Shown piece by piece: positions 40,150 to 49,747 of a stretch of DNA of 64,000 nucleotides. The number at the start of each line of letters is the position of its first letter. The stretch's first letter is position 1. A model generated the notes under the pieces. That model saw only the letters and a program-made list of their open reading frames with translations. It searched no databases and had not been told where the DNA came from. The position numbers were made by a program, and so were the translations under genes. The DNA lies in assembly GCA_021287185.1 (NCBI GenBank), contig JAJTAZ010000011.1:186001-250000 (forward strand), given 5' to 3'. This DNA is from Burkholderiales bacterium. Lineage in GTDB: Bacteria; Pseudomonadota; Gammaproteobacteria; Burkholderiales; Burkholderiaceae.

Positions 40150-42321
40150 TCATACCGTCAATAACTCAGCACGATTGCCCAACCAGCGCAATAAATGTGC
40201 CTCTGCCGCAGTGTGGTCATGCGCGAGTAACCACGCCGCTGCATCGCGCGCATCCTCAAGCAAAGCCGTATCGGTTTCTAAATCGGCAAAACGCAACAGC
40301 GGCAACCCCGACTGACGCACGCCGAGAAACTCGCCTGCACCACGCAATTGCAAATCCCGTCGCGCCACTTCAAAACCATCGGTGGTCTCGTACATCACTT
40401 TCAAACGCTCTTTGGCAATGTCCGATAAAGGCGTTTCAAACAATAAAATACATTGACTGCGCACCGCACCGCGCCCAACACGTCCGCGCAATTGATGCAG
40501 CTGCGCCAACCCAAAACGCTCAGCGTGCTCAATCACCATCACACTCGCATTCGGCACATCAACACCGACCTCAATCACCGTGGTGGCGACCAATACATCC
40601 AACTCACAGGCTTTGAATGCTTCCATCACTGCGCGTTTTTCAGCAGGTTTGAGCCGCCCATGCACCAAACCCACACGCGCGTCGGTCAGTGCGGCGGTTA
40701 AATGGTCAAAGGTTTCAATCGCGGTTTTTAACTCCAGCGTTTCGGACTCTTCAATCAGCGGACAGACCCAATAAATTTGCTTGCCTTGCGCAACATCTTG
40801 CGCCACCTTCGCCACCACTTCGGCACGGCGGCGCACATCAATCAATTTGGTGACAATCGGCGTGCGGTTCGGCGGCAACTCATCAATCACCGCGACATCC
40901 AAATCGGCAAAATACGACAACGCCAGCGTGCGCGGAATCGGCGTGGCACTCATCATCAACTGATGCGGTGCGTGCTCTTGCCCATCGTTGATGGCACACA
41001 CCGACTCTTTCATCTTGGTGCGCAAGGCAAGGCGTTGCTTGACCCCGAAGCGGTGTTGCTCATCAATCACCGCCAAACCCAAATCATAAAAACGCACCGA
41101 CTCCTGAATCAGCGCGTGCGTGCCGACGAGGATGTGCACCTCACCCTTTTCGAGCGCGTCATAGACGGATTGCTTGTTTTTCTTGGTCACGCTCGATGCC
41201 AGCCACGCGACATTCACGTTCAGCGGCGTGAACCATTCATGCAATTTGTAGTACAACTGTTCGGCGAGAATCTCGGTCGGTGCCATCACCGCGCACTGTT
41301 TGCCTGCATCGACACACTGCGCACACGCCAGTGCAGCGACCACGGTTTTACCTGAGCCGACATCGCCTTGTAGCAAACGGTGCATCGGCGTGGTTGTACC
41401 CATATCCTGCGCAATCAATTGCCATGCGCTTTGCTGCGCGCCCGTCAATTTAAACGGCAATTGTGCAATGAACTGCGCCAGCACATTCTGGTTTTCTCCC
41501 CTCTCCCGAAAAGGCGGGAGAGGGGGCGGGGGAGAGGGTGTTTGCGCTGGCACTGCCCCCAATTCAGAACCACCTGAAACCACCAACGCAGGCGCAACTT
41601 CCAGCCGCCGCGCCATCCGTGCCTGATGAATCGAGATTTGCTGCGCGAGTAACTCCTCAAACTTCAACCGCCCCCAAGCAATGTGATCGCGCTCAGTTAA
41701 GGCATGTGGATTCACATCAGGCGGCGGCGCATGCAACAAACGCACCGCATCCATCAACGTCCCCCAATCGGGGTTCAAAATATGCGCGGGTAAAATTTCA
41801 GGCAAGACCACCACTTCCAAAGCACGTGCAATGAGTTTGCGCCAAGTTGATTGCGGCAAACCCTCCACGGTCGGATAAATGGGCGTGAGCGTGGCGGCAA
41901 CAGGGGTATTTTCCGTCACTTTTTCCACCCGTGGATGTATCATCTCCGTGCCGAAAAAGCCGTGCCGTGCTTCGCCTTTGACGCGCAACAATTGTCCTGA
42001 ACGGAAATTTGCCAACATCGACGGATAAAAATTCACGTAGCGCAGCACCAAAACCTCGCCAGAATTATCCTGCGTGGTCACCACCAATTGCCGACGCGGG
42101 CGAAACTTCACCTCATGCTCAATGACCGTCACCTGCACCTGCGCAAATTCGCCCAAACGCACATCCGCGACAGGCGTGATGCGCGTCTCGTCCTCGTAGC
42201 GCAAGGGAATGTGCAACAACAAATCCGTATCCGAGCACACCCCCGTGCGTGCGAGTTTCTCCGCCATCAGAGGCGTGATTTTGAGGGCTTGGGAAAAAGT
42301 GTGGCTGGGCGAGATACTCAT
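40150..42321 (-). CDS. recG: ATP-dependent DNA helicase RecG
   Basis: Branch-migration helicase for stalled forks. The 723-residue product has the N-terminal wedge domain (OB fold, residues about 50-150), helicase motifs I LLQGDVGSGKTVVA, III LMMSATPIPRTLAL, the DEQHR Walker B form, and motif VI QLRGRVGRG. Between the wedge and the helicase core a proline-rich stretch TPSPPPPLPPFRERGEN is encoded by an inserted palindromic repeat. Overall length is slightly above the usual 690. Confidence 0.96.
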   Translation of the reverse strand: MSISPSHTFSQALKITPLMAEKLARTGVCSDTDLLLHIPLRYEDETRITPVADVRLGEFAQVQVTVIEHEVKFRPRRQLVVTTQDNSGEVLVLRYVNFYPSMLANFRSGQLLRVKGEARHGFFGTEMIHPRVEKVTENTPVAATLTPIYPTVEGLPQSTWRKLIARALEVVVLPEILPAHILNPDWGTLMDAVRLLHAPPPDVNPHALTERDHIAWGRLKFEELLAQQISIHQARMARRLEVAPALVVSGGSELGAVPAQTPSPPPPLPPFRERGENQNVLAQFIAQLPFKLTGAQQSAWQLIAQDMGTTTPMHRLLQGDVGSGKTVVAALACAQCVDAGKQCAVMAPTEILAEQLYYKLHEWFTPLNVNVAWLASSVTKKNKQSVYDALEKGEVHILVGTHALIQESVRFYDLGLAVIDEQHRFGVKQRLALRTKMKESVCAINDGQEHAPHQLMMSATPIPRTLALSYFADLDVAVIDELPPNRTPIVTKLIDVRRRAEVVAKVAQDVAQGKQIYWVCPLIEESETLELKTAIETFDHLTAALTDARVGLVHGRLKPAEKRAVMEAFKACELDVLVATTVIEVGVDVPNASVMVIEHAERFGLAQLHQLRGRVGRGAVRSQCILLFETPLSDIAKERLKVMYETTDGFEVARRDLQLRGAGEFLGVRQSGLPLLRFADLETDTALLEDARDAAAWLLAHDHTAAEAHLLRWLGNRAELLTV
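41495..41540. repeat. GC-rich palindromic repeat inserted in frame in recG
   Basis: CCCCTCTCCCG and CGGGAGAGGGG arms around a short AAAAG loop, followed by CGGGGGAGAGGGTG. This type of element is common between genes in many proteobacteria. Here it sits inside recG and codes for a Pro/Arg-rich insert without breaking the frame. Confidence 0.85.
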
Positions 42322-42370
42322 GCGGGCATTTTACCGCAATCGCTTTGCGTGTGGCGACTTACAGGTCGTG

Positions 42371-42550
42371 GTCATTGCGAGCGATGGTTTATCAGAGAAG
42401 CAATCCATACCCCCGTCAATCGACTGACTACCGCTGGATTGCTTCGCGACGAGCGCGGTAGGGTCAATTAGCGGTTGGGGCGTAATCGACCTTCGTTACC
42501 TGATTTTTTCATGCGTACGATTACGCTATCGCTAATCGTACCTACGGGCT
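42371..42550. repeat. Family A and family D repeats downstream of recG
   Basis: A family A copy runs from GTCATTGCGAGCGATGG at 42371 to the GGATTGCTTCGCGACGAGCG end near 42454. A family D palindrome with GTACGATTACGCTATCGCTA runs 42513-42550 and recurs near 29933. Confidence 0.75.
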
Positions 42551-42561
42551 GGTTGAAATTT

Positions 42562-42954
42562 TCAAGGCATAAAATCAAAGTCGTGTCCACGACTGGCATA
42601 ACCATCGGGAAGAGAGACCATCACCTTTTCACCATTAAATAGATAAACATATGATTTTGCACCAGCATATCCTCCAAACCTATTTTTAGCATTAATTTCG
42701 CAATATACGACCCAACCAAATTTAGGTTTGTTGAAACCAGGATCTTTAGCCCAACCCTTCTTTGCATCTGTGCAGGTCATCTTTATAGAGTCAGGATCAA
42801 CCAAGGTTCTTGATACTGACTGATGTATATAAGAGTTATATCTAGATTGTTCCAATTTCTGACCATAATCGGCATTTTTATACTGCTCCACCGTTACTCC
42901 ACTTGCACAACCTGCTATAAAAAGAGTAGCAGTAATAATAAAGACATTTTTCAT
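42562..42954 (-). CDS. Small lipoprotein of unknown function
   Basis: The 130-residue product has a signal peptide with lipobox LFIAGCAS (Cys at residue 16), so it is membrane-anchored after processing. The mature part holds NSYIHQSVSRTLVDPDSIKM, a pattern seen in small phage- or plasmid-associated lipoproteins that carry a 'DPDS' segment, and two cysteines that may pair. The ATG at 42954 has AAGGAGC upstream and is preferred to 42987. AT-rich. No function assigned. Confidence 0.75.
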   Translation of the reverse strand: MKNVFIITATLFIAGCASGVTVEQYKNADYGQKLEQSRYNSYIHQSVSRTLVDPDSIKMTCTDAKKGWAKDPGFNKPKFGWVVYCEINAKNRFGGYAGAKSYVYLFNGEKVMVSLPDGYASRGHDFDFMP

Positions 42955-43033
42955 TTTTGCTCCTTCTTTACAATCCTTGTTTAACAACTTTACAAGTTAT
43001 CGAAAAAGATGGTATTTCTATGAAAATACCTAA

Positions 43034-43425
43034 ATGTACACCAATGAAGAAAAAATACAGTTTAGCGAGCGACTACGTGCCGCAATTGCTGCCGTTGACC
43101 CTGATATAGTCAAAGCGGCAGAACTTGCAACGCAGAGTTTAACTTGCGCCACCACAAACAACCTGTAACCAATGCGGCTACGCATAAGTGGCTAACCGCT
43201 CAAGCAATCCCTTCAATTGATAAAATCGAAACATTAGCTAACTGGCTGGGCGTATCAAACGAGTGGCTAAGAACTGGACATGAGCCCACAGGCAAAAAGC
43301 ACGAGCATTCAGAATTGCAAAAATTGATGATTGAAAAATTTGCGTTACTATCCATACGACAACAGCGATATATTTTTGAGATGGTGAATGATTTGCAAAA
43401 GAAACAAAGTAACTCTGATATTTAA
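43034..43425 (+). pseudogene. XRE/Cro-type helix-turn-helix regulator broken by a 2-base insertion
   Basis: From the ATG at 43034 the frame reads 34 residues (FSERLRAAIAAVDPDIVKAA in the middle). It goes out of register at CAGAG (43133-43137), where an AG pair appears duplicated. From 43138 the other frame continues as FNLRHHKQPVTNAATHKWLT and AIPSIDKIETLANWLGV, giving 95 more residues to 43425. Joined, the parts form one about 130-residue DNA-binding protein. It is a pseudogene unless a programmed frameshift restores it. Confidence 0.8.
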
Positions 43426-43466
43426 CTCTTTATCTCACGCACTAACCCCTACCATGATTAGAACTC

Positions 43467-43600
43467 GTAGGGCGCAATAAACGTTTTTTGTGCATTGCGC
43501 CCTACACAAAAGCATACCCGTGTCATACCGTGGCGGACAACGGCATCTCCTTGCAAGGAGATTGCGGGTTACTCGAACCTTGGTTCTCCCCCACAATGAC
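43467..43600. repeat. Two inverted repeats downstream of the broken regulator
   Basis: GTAGGGCGCAATAAACG pairs with TGCATTGCGCCCTAC (43467-43505), and a family B relative runs 43522-43600 (GTCATACCGTGGCG to CACAATGAC with an ATCTCCTTG / CAAGGAGAT stem). Confidence 0.7.
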
Positions 43601-43621
43601 TCAATTCTTTGAGGGCGAAAT

Positions 43622-44827
43622 TTACCGCCCATTCCCCAACCGCAACACCGCCCCATTTCTATCATCGGTGATGTAGAGTTTCCCTGAAGGTGACGCACGC
43701 ACTTCGGTCGGCGCGCCCATCGGTTGCTGGCCTTTGGCAGCCCAATCGCCAATCACTTCCATCATTTTACCTGCGGGCTGACCTGCGGCGTTGCTGTCAA
43801 AAGCCACGAGCCGATGCCCTGTGTCACGGTAGCCGTGCAGCGCAACAAGGTATTGCCCACGCAACGCGGCGATTTCGCCACTGTCAGGGTAACGAATGAT
43901 TCCGAGTGGTGCGCTGTGTGCGGGCAACAGAACGGCGGGCGAAACTTTGTTGGTACAGGCTTTGGGGTATCGACTGTATTCGGGATTCACGCGGTTGTGG
44001 TCATAGCAGTATGGCCAGCCGTAGTCGGCGTTTTGCGCCACCACATTGAGTTCATCGTGCGGCAGTTGTGCGTCCGAGAGTTGGACATTGCTGCGGTTGA
44101 TAAAGTCGCGCCCGTTGTCGGTCACCACCAATTCACCTTTCGCACTCCACGTCATGCCCATGGCATTGCGCAGTCCACGGGCATAGACGACAGGTTGTGG
44201 TTGATTTTTTTGCCATCCCGTGACTTTCCAAACCGAGCCCGTGGCACGCGCACCGACAGCCTCGGCGCAGGGGTATTTGGGTGCAGAGCCATTGGCATTT
44301 TCGCAATGATCGGTCTGCGCACCCATGCTGATGTAGAGCGCGCCATCGTTACCAAACAGGATTTGTTTGAGTGGGTGATTGCCGCCATCGGGCAGTTTGT
44401 CGATGACGACTTGGGGTGTGTCTTTGAGTGAATGCGGGTTGATGCGAATGATGCGCGAGGCTTCGCCGATGTACACCCAGCCGTCCGCACCCAGTGCGAT
44501 GCCATGCGGGCGATCTAAATGGTCTAATAAAGTCGTGCGCTCAAAACGTCCGTTTTGCCACAACAATCGGCTCAGTCGTCCACGCCCTTTATCCCACCCA
44601 CCCATCTCGGTGACAAGCAAGACATCATCGGCAAGTGGCAATACGCCGCGTGGCATTTTTAAGTCACTCGCCACCACGCCCACGCACGTACCCGCAGGGG
44701 TTTTCAGACTGATTTTTGGCAATCCATCACATGCGCCATTGGTGGGGTAAGGGTTGGCAGCTAATGCGATGTGTGTGCCCGCCAAACCAAACAACAAAGA
44801 GATAAAGCCCATTGTCCGAATGTTCAT
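43622..44827 (-). CDS. Secreted glucose/sorbosone dehydrogenase-like beta-propeller protein
   Basis: The 401-residue protein has a signal peptide (MNIRTMGFISLLFGLAGTHI, cleavage after ALA). It then has a six-blade propeller of the soluble PQQ sugar dehydrogenase superfamily, with LKMPRGVLPLADDVLLVTEM, DHLDRPHGIALGADGWVYIG, DNGRDF and QNADYGWPYCY. It likely oxidises a sugar in the periplasm, but PQQ binding is inferred from family only. The ATG at 44827 has GGAGGGG before it. Confidence 0.85.
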   Translation of the reverse strand: MNIRTMGFISLLFGLAGTHIALAANPYPTNGACDGLPKISLKTPAGTCVGVVASDLKMPRGVLPLADDVLLVTEMGGWDKGRGRLSRLLWQNGRFERTTLLDHLDRPHGIALGADGWVYIGEASRIIRINPHSLKDTPQVVIDKLPDGGNHPLKQILFGNDGALYISMGAQTDHCENANGSAPKYPCAEAVGARATGSVWKVTGWQKNQPQPVVYARGLRNAMGMTWSAKGELVVTDNGRDFINRSNVQLSDAQLPHDELNVVAQNADYGWPYCYDHNRVNPEYSRYPKACTNKVSPAVLLPAHSAPLGIIRYPDSGEIAALRGQYLVALHGYRDTGHRLVAFDSNAAGQPAGKMMEVIGDWAAKGQQPMGAPTEVRASPSGKLYITDDRNGAVLRLGNGR

Positions 44828-44881
44828 AGCCCCTCCAAAAAACACAGGGGCAATCATGCCCCTATCGTTATTCGTTGACGA

Positions 44882-46363
44882 TCACAGCGCGCCGTAAGAA
44901 TGCAGCCCCGAGAGGAATATGTTCACACCCAAGAAGGCAAAGCCCGTAATCAACAAGCCGACCAAAGCCCAAAGCGCACTGCGCGTGCCGCGCATTCCCG
45001 CCATCAGACGCAAATGCAACCATGCGGCGTAGTTGAGCCAAACAATCAATGCCCACGTTTCTTTCGGGTCCCAGCTCCAGTATTTGCCCCAAGCATCGGC
45101 CGCCCAAAATGCGCCGAGAATTGTGGCAATGGTGAAGAACACAAAGCCAACTGCAATGGCTTTGTACATGATGTCATCAAGCACGGCAAAATCAGGCAAG
45201 CGCGTCGCCAATTGTTTGCGCCACAGTAAAATAAAGCCAGCAATCAATAAACCCACACCAAAATACATTGCCCAGTAAGTCGAGATGTACTCTGCCGTGA
45301 TGCCCTTGCGAAACACCATGGGTTCAATAAACAAACACGCGCCGAGCACCCACAAGACTATCGTCAATACTTTGGTGCGTTTGGCGTGCTGTGCTTGCAT
45401 CCCTGCCAAGATTTGCGGTGCCTTGGCATCGGTTGCCGCTGGCAACGCACCCGATTGGCTGTAACTGGCTTGAAATGCCACCGGCAAATTGGCAAATGGC
45501 GTGCCAACAAATTTCACCAAATACGCAAAACCGACCATCGCCGCAATCGAGAACGTACCGTAGCCAACAAAATTGGCAGGCACGTGAATTTTCATCCACC
45601 ACGATTGCAGAGCAGGAATCAGCGGTTTAATTTCTTGCTGACCGCGTTCAATGCTGTACCACAACAAAAATCCGACCGAAGCCACCACCACCAGCATGAC
45701 GAAGGCACCGAGTTGTTTGGTTTGATAGTGCTCTTCGTAATACAGGTAAAATACCGTGGTCAGTAAAGCAAATAAAATAAATACTTCATATAAATTAGAC
45801 ACTGGGATGTGCCCCACATCGGGTGCAATCAAATAACCCTCGTGCCAGCGCACCGCGAGTGCCGCCGTGCCCGCAATCAAGCCTGCAAAAGTTAATTGAC
45901 TACCGAGCCAACTCATGGTGGTGGCACGCGGCCAAATCAAACCAACCCAATACGCCAGCGTACCCAAAACGAACAGCACACTCATCCACATCACCAAAGG
46001 CTGGCTGGCAAACATGTATTTCAAGCCAAAAACCGTTTCTCCTCGCGCTAAATTACCCGCATACATCGCCACCGCGCCAAGCGAAATCAAAGCAACCCAA
46101 CCAAATACCCACTGTAGAGGTCGCCAAAACCAGCCCAGTGCAATGATGGATGCCACTGAAAACACCAAAATCACTTTTTCATAGATGTCCATCAATTGCA
46201 GGTTTTTCAACGCGCCGTAAGTAAACAAAGCAATGGTCAATAATGCAAAGGCCACATCGCGCAGATTCAATCGGCTGAGCAATGATGCGCTTTCTTTTTG
46301 CTTGGATTGATGCTTGGATAAATCAATCGGGGTTAAATTCGGTACATTGGATGTTGAACTCAT
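44882..46363 (-). CDS. ccsB: Cytochrome c assembly protein CcsB (CcsA/ResC type)
   Basis: Multi-spanning haem-handling subunit of the system II cytochrome c synthetase. The product is about 493 residues. Its tryptophan-rich signature WGKYWSWDPKETWALIVWLN is the WWD domain that presents haem. Conserved histidines lie in VRWHEGYLIAP, KIHVPANFVGYG and HLRL. It follows resB with a repeat in between. GAGG precedes the ATG at 46363. Confidence 0.93.
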   Translation of the reverse strand: MSSTSNVPNLTPIDLSKHQSKQKESASLLSRLNLRDVAFALLTIALFTYGALKNLQLMDIYEKVILVFSVASIIALGWFWRPLQWVFGWVALISLGAVAMYAGNLARGETVFGLKYMFASQPLVMWMSVLFVLGTLAYWVGLIWPRATTMSWLGSQLTFAGLIAGTAALAVRWHEGYLIAPDVGHIPVSNLYEVFILFALLTTVFYLYYEEHYQTKQLGAFVMLVVVASVGFLLWYSIERGQQEIKPLIPALQSWWMKIHVPANFVGYGTFSIAAMVGFAYLVKFVGTPFANLPVAFQASYSQSGALPAATDAKAPQILAGMQAQHAKRTKVLTIVLWVLGACLFIEPMVFRKGITAEYISTYWAMYFGVGLLIAGFILLWRKQLATRLPDFAVLDDIMYKAIAVGFVFFTIATILGAFWAADAWGKYWSWDPKETWALIVWLNYAAWLHLRLMAGMRGTRSALWALVGLLITGFAFLGVNIFLSGLHSYGAL

Positions 46364-46438
46364 GGTGTGCCTCAATAATCAAAAACAGCTGTGTGGTGCA
46401 AAAAAAGGGTCGCCCCTAAAACTTTTCATAAATTATTC

Positions 46439-46520
46439 GTCATTGCGAGCGCAGCGAAGCAATCTATACAACATTCACTCAATAGACAACGATGGATTGC
46501 TTCGCTGCGCTCGCAATGAC
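46439..46520. repeat. Family A inverted repeat, best-preserved copy
   Basis: Arms GTCATTGCGAGCGCAGCGAA and TTCGCTGCGCTCGCAATGAC are perfect inverted copies, extended by GCAATC/GATTGC. This 82-base element sits between resB and ccsB. Confidence 0.9.
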
Positions 46521-46580
46521 GTTTGAGCATTTACGGGCTCGCATAACATAGGTGGCTCGTGCTGCGCTAAAACAACCCAA

Positions 46581-48647
46581 TCAACCCAAAGTTTCAGACT
46601 GCATCGCTTGCCTCATCTGTGCCCAATGTTGGTGGTAATCAAACGTGCGGCGAGTGCTGCTCATCGCCATGGTCACGGTATGTTTGCCCGCCTCATTCGG
46701 CGTAATGTGCAACCAAATCCGTCGTTCACGAATAAACGCCATGGCCAATGTACCGAGCACCAACATCACAGAACCCAAGTACACCCACCATTGCCCAGGT
46801 GAGCGCGTCGCTTGCAAACCCGAAGCTTGTTTGATGTCCATCCCCGACAACTCAACCAACACGGGTGAGCCAAAGCGTTGAAACTCGGACAGACTGAACA
46901 AAGACATGCGAATGAATTTTTGATGTTGCTCATCCAAAGTGCGGGCAGGCAATTTTTCTTGCGCACGTGCCATCTGTAAACCATCCCACAATGTTTCTTC
47001 TAAAACACGAACCAAGGACGTGGCGATTTTATCACGCTCGGGCTCCGCAACGGTGGATTCAATTTGCTGCCCCAAGCCCTGCAAACCACTCGTGGCAAAA
47101 GTTGTCAGCGTTCGCTCAACCCCCTTGCTCATTTGTTCCATACTCACGCCCGCAGTCGGATGCGATTGGGCATATCGCTGAGCAATTTTTACACGCATGC
47201 CTTCATCTGCCAATGCTGCACGCAAGCGCATAAAGTCTGCCAAGCTCACATCATCATCCGCAGGAATACGGAAATATTGATAATCTTGCTCCAAACTGTC
47301 GCGTCGTGCGGTAATAAACACAGGCGCATCATCCAAAATCACGGGCGAAGCATATTGAACATACTCAACGGCACTGCCTGCGTCATCACGCAACACATAG
47401 GTCACACTTGCGCCAAAGTTTTGAAATTGTTTTTTCTCGCCTTTGGGGTTCATGGCATGGGCAAACGCTTCGGTGGTCGAGCCTTTGGCATTCTCATTGG
47501 TTGGAAACACATTGATGGGTTTAAAACCACGCCATTCCAATTTGTATTTTTTGGTGCCAAAAGGAAATTCACTCTGACCGCCAACCTGTGCATCAATGTT
47601 TTTGCTCACCGTTTGCGCGCCAAACAAAGGGTGCACTTTCAAATGCATGATGGAGTCGTTGGCATCAAAGTTCGCTTGGTACAACGCAACACCCTTATAT
47701 CGCAAAGGATGATTGACGCTAATGGTTTGTGAAAATTCTTTGCCCGTGGCTTTGTCCTTAATGGTGACGTCCGATGCAAACAATTTGGGCATACCCGTGC
47801 TGTAATATTCCACATTGAATTTATCCAAACGCACCCAAAACGGCAAATCTTGCAACAAATACGAGTTTTGGTCGTAGGTCAACTCAACGAAGTCCACACT
47901 GCGCCCTTCAGAAATGCGCACTGCACCGCGATAACTCAAAGTGGCATCCGACAACACACCGCTGGTTGGGACTTGTGGATACGCCACCATATTGGTCAAA
48001 GGCTTTTTGCCCATGAACCACACCTGAGCGCGGATGGACAATTCAGAATCCAGCAAACCGCCCAAACAAATCACCACAATCGCCAAATGGGTCAAAATAT
48101 AACCCAAACGGTTGTAGCGACCGCGTTTGGCTGCAAAATAAACATGGCGCTGCCCGTTGCTATCGTCCTGGCTGGCACGCGTTTGATAACCCATGCGTTC
48201 AAACAACTGCGCCACGCGTGCGGTCAGTTCATCAGTGCTCAGAGTGCTATGCCACTGCGCGTGTTCGGGCATGTGGCGCAAACTGTTGGTACGGTTGTGC
48301 AATTTGTACGCACGCATATCGTGCAGCATTTTGGGCGTATTGCGTATCAAACAAATACTGGTTGATGCCAATAAAAACACCAACATGACCAAAAACCACG
48401 CTTGGTTATACACATCGTGCATCCCCAAAACCGCAAAAGCCCCCGCCCAAAACTCGCCAAATTTATCCACGTAATTCAGTTTGGATTCGTTTTGCTTGAT
48501 GATGGTACCAATCGCACTGGCAATCGCCACGACACTTAAAATACTCACCGCAAAACGCATAGAACCGACAAAATCCCATAAGCGCGAGGCAAATGAGTTT
48601 GAGTCAGAGGGAGCGCGTTGGGATTCAGGGAGACGAGCGGAATTCAT
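46581..48647 (-). CDS. resB: Cytochrome c biogenesis protein ResB (Ccs1)
   Basis: Partner of CcsB in system II, holding apocytochrome c reduced and at the synthetase. The 688-residue product has three membrane helices near the N terminus, a large periplasmic domain (about residues 240-600) and one C-terminal helix. Family segments are LWDFVGSMRFAVSILSVVAI, FLLASTSICLIRNTP and WWVYLGSVMLVLGTLAMAFI. Upstream lies the cytochrome c4 gene, a likely client. Confidence 0.93.
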   Translation of the reverse strand: MNSARLPESQRAPSDSNSFASRLWDFVGSMRFAVSILSVVAIASAIGTIIKQNESKLNYVDKFGEFWAGAFAVLGMHDVYNQAWFLVMLVFLLASTSICLIRNTPKMLHDMRAYKLHNRTNSLRHMPEHAQWHSTLSTDELTARVAQLFERMGYQTRASQDDSNGQRHVYFAAKRGRYNRLGYILTHLAIVVICLGGLLDSELSIRAQVWFMGKKPLTNMVAYPQVPTSGVLSDATLSYRGAVRISEGRSVDFVELTYDQNSYLLQDLPFWVRLDKFNVEYYSTGMPKLFASDVTIKDKATGKEFSQTISVNHPLRYKGVALYQANFDANDSIMHLKVHPLFGAQTVSKNIDAQVGGQSEFPFGTKKYKLEWRGFKPINVFPTNENAKGSTTEAFAHAMNPKGEKKQFQNFGASVTYVLRDDAGSAVEYVQYASPVILDDAPVFITARRDSLEQDYQYFRIPADDDVSLADFMRLRAALADEGMRVKIAQRYAQSHPTAGVSMEQMSKGVERTLTTFATSGLQGLGQQIESTVAEPERDKIATSLVRVLEETLWDGLQMARAQEKLPARTLDEQHQKFIRMSLFSLSEFQRFGSPVLVELSGMDIKQASGLQATRSPGQWWVYLGSVMLVLGTLAMAFIRERRIWLHITPNEAGKHTVTMAMSSTRRTFDYHQHWAQMRQAMQSETLG

Positions 48648-48665
48648 GGGACATATTTCATAAAA

Positions 48666-48690
48666 ATCGGGCGGTAATTGACCGCCCGAT
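48666..48690 (-). terminator. Terminator after the cytochrome c4 gene
   Basis: ATCGGGCGGT / ACCGCCCGAT stem followed on the minus strand by TTTTTAT. Confidence 0.8.
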
Positions 48691-48746
48691 GGTATCGTTT
48701 GATTGTGTGCTTTATATGTATGGCACTCGTAACAATGGTTAAAAAA

Positions 48747-49517
48747 TCAACGAACACCTGCCATATAATCTGCTACCGCTTTGATTTCGGTGTCAGTCAG
48801 CTTTTTCGCAATGTCTTGCATTTGGTTGGCAGGGCTGTTTTTACGTTGATCTTCGCGGAAAGCTTTGAGCTGCGCTTCTGAATAATCCGCAAACTGACCC
48901 GATACGCGTGGATACTTGTTTGGAATACCCGCACCCGTTGGGCTGTGGCAGCCCGCACACGCTGGCACACCTTTGCTGACAATACCGCCACGGTAGATGC
49001 TCATACCCAAAGTTGGATTCACACCTGCCGATGAAGCGGGCACCAATTTTTGTGAAGCGAACCACATCGCCAAACTTTTCACATCGTTGGCATATTGTTT
49101 GGGATCCGCAGACAACATTGCCACTTGTCCGCCCATCACAGCATTTTCACGCGCGGCAACTTTTGCACCCTCAGCAGGTTTAAAGTCCATTAATTGTTTT
49201 TCGATGTATGCTTGGTGTTGACCCGCTAATTTGGGTTGTAAAGGCACTGCGCTGTTGCCATCGGCCATGTGACATGCCGCACACACGCCTGCAGCAATCG
49301 CCTTACCACGTTCAATACCCACAGGCATGGCTTCAACCGATTTGATATCAAATGCCGCTGCGGGAGCCGCCGCCGCTGGTGCTGCCGCATTCGCTGCTGG
49401 TGCCGCTGCCGCAGGTGCGGCCGCCGCTGGTGTCGCTGCCTGTTGAGCAATGGCAACACCTGAAATCGCTGCGACAATGCCCGCCGCTGCTAAAAGATAT
49501 GCATAAGAACGTTTCAT
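48747..49517 (-). CDS. Cytochrome c4, dihaem
   Basis: Periplasmic or membrane-attached electron carrier. The 256-residue product has a signal peptide (cleavage near AIAQQ), then an unusual Ala/Pro repeat (residues 26-56). Two cytochrome domains follow, with haem sites CAACH and CAGCH and later methionines as ligands. It normally passes electrons to terminal oxidases. Divergent from engB and upstream of resB/ccsB. Confidence 0.92.
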   Translation of the reverse strand: MKRSYAYLLAAAGIVAAISGVAIAQQAATPAAAAPAAAAPAANAAAPAAAAPAAAFDIKSVEAMPVGIERGKAIAAGVCAACHMADGNSAVPLQPKLAGQHQAYIEKQLMDFKPAEGAKVAARENAVMGGQVAMLSADPKQYANDVKSLAMWFASQKLVPASSAGVNPTLGMSIYRGGIVSKGVPACAGCHSPTGAGIPNKYPRVSGQFADYSEAQLKAFREDQRKNSPANQMQDIAKKLTDTEIKAVADYMAGVR

Positions 49518-49747
49518 AATCAGAACCTATAAGTTGAGCAAACTCAAAATGGACGTGGCGCATTTTGTGTCACAATAACGACCCACGCATGCGTCACAAA
49601 CTACAAACACCTTGCGTTTCCATAATTGTTACAAAATTGCCGTAATATTCATTGGGCATTGTACAATACTGCAACCATTCTGCCAAGACTTATCCCTTAA
49701 ACTTATTCGGGTTATGGTTGGGTTTTACCTTATATAGAAAGTGATTC

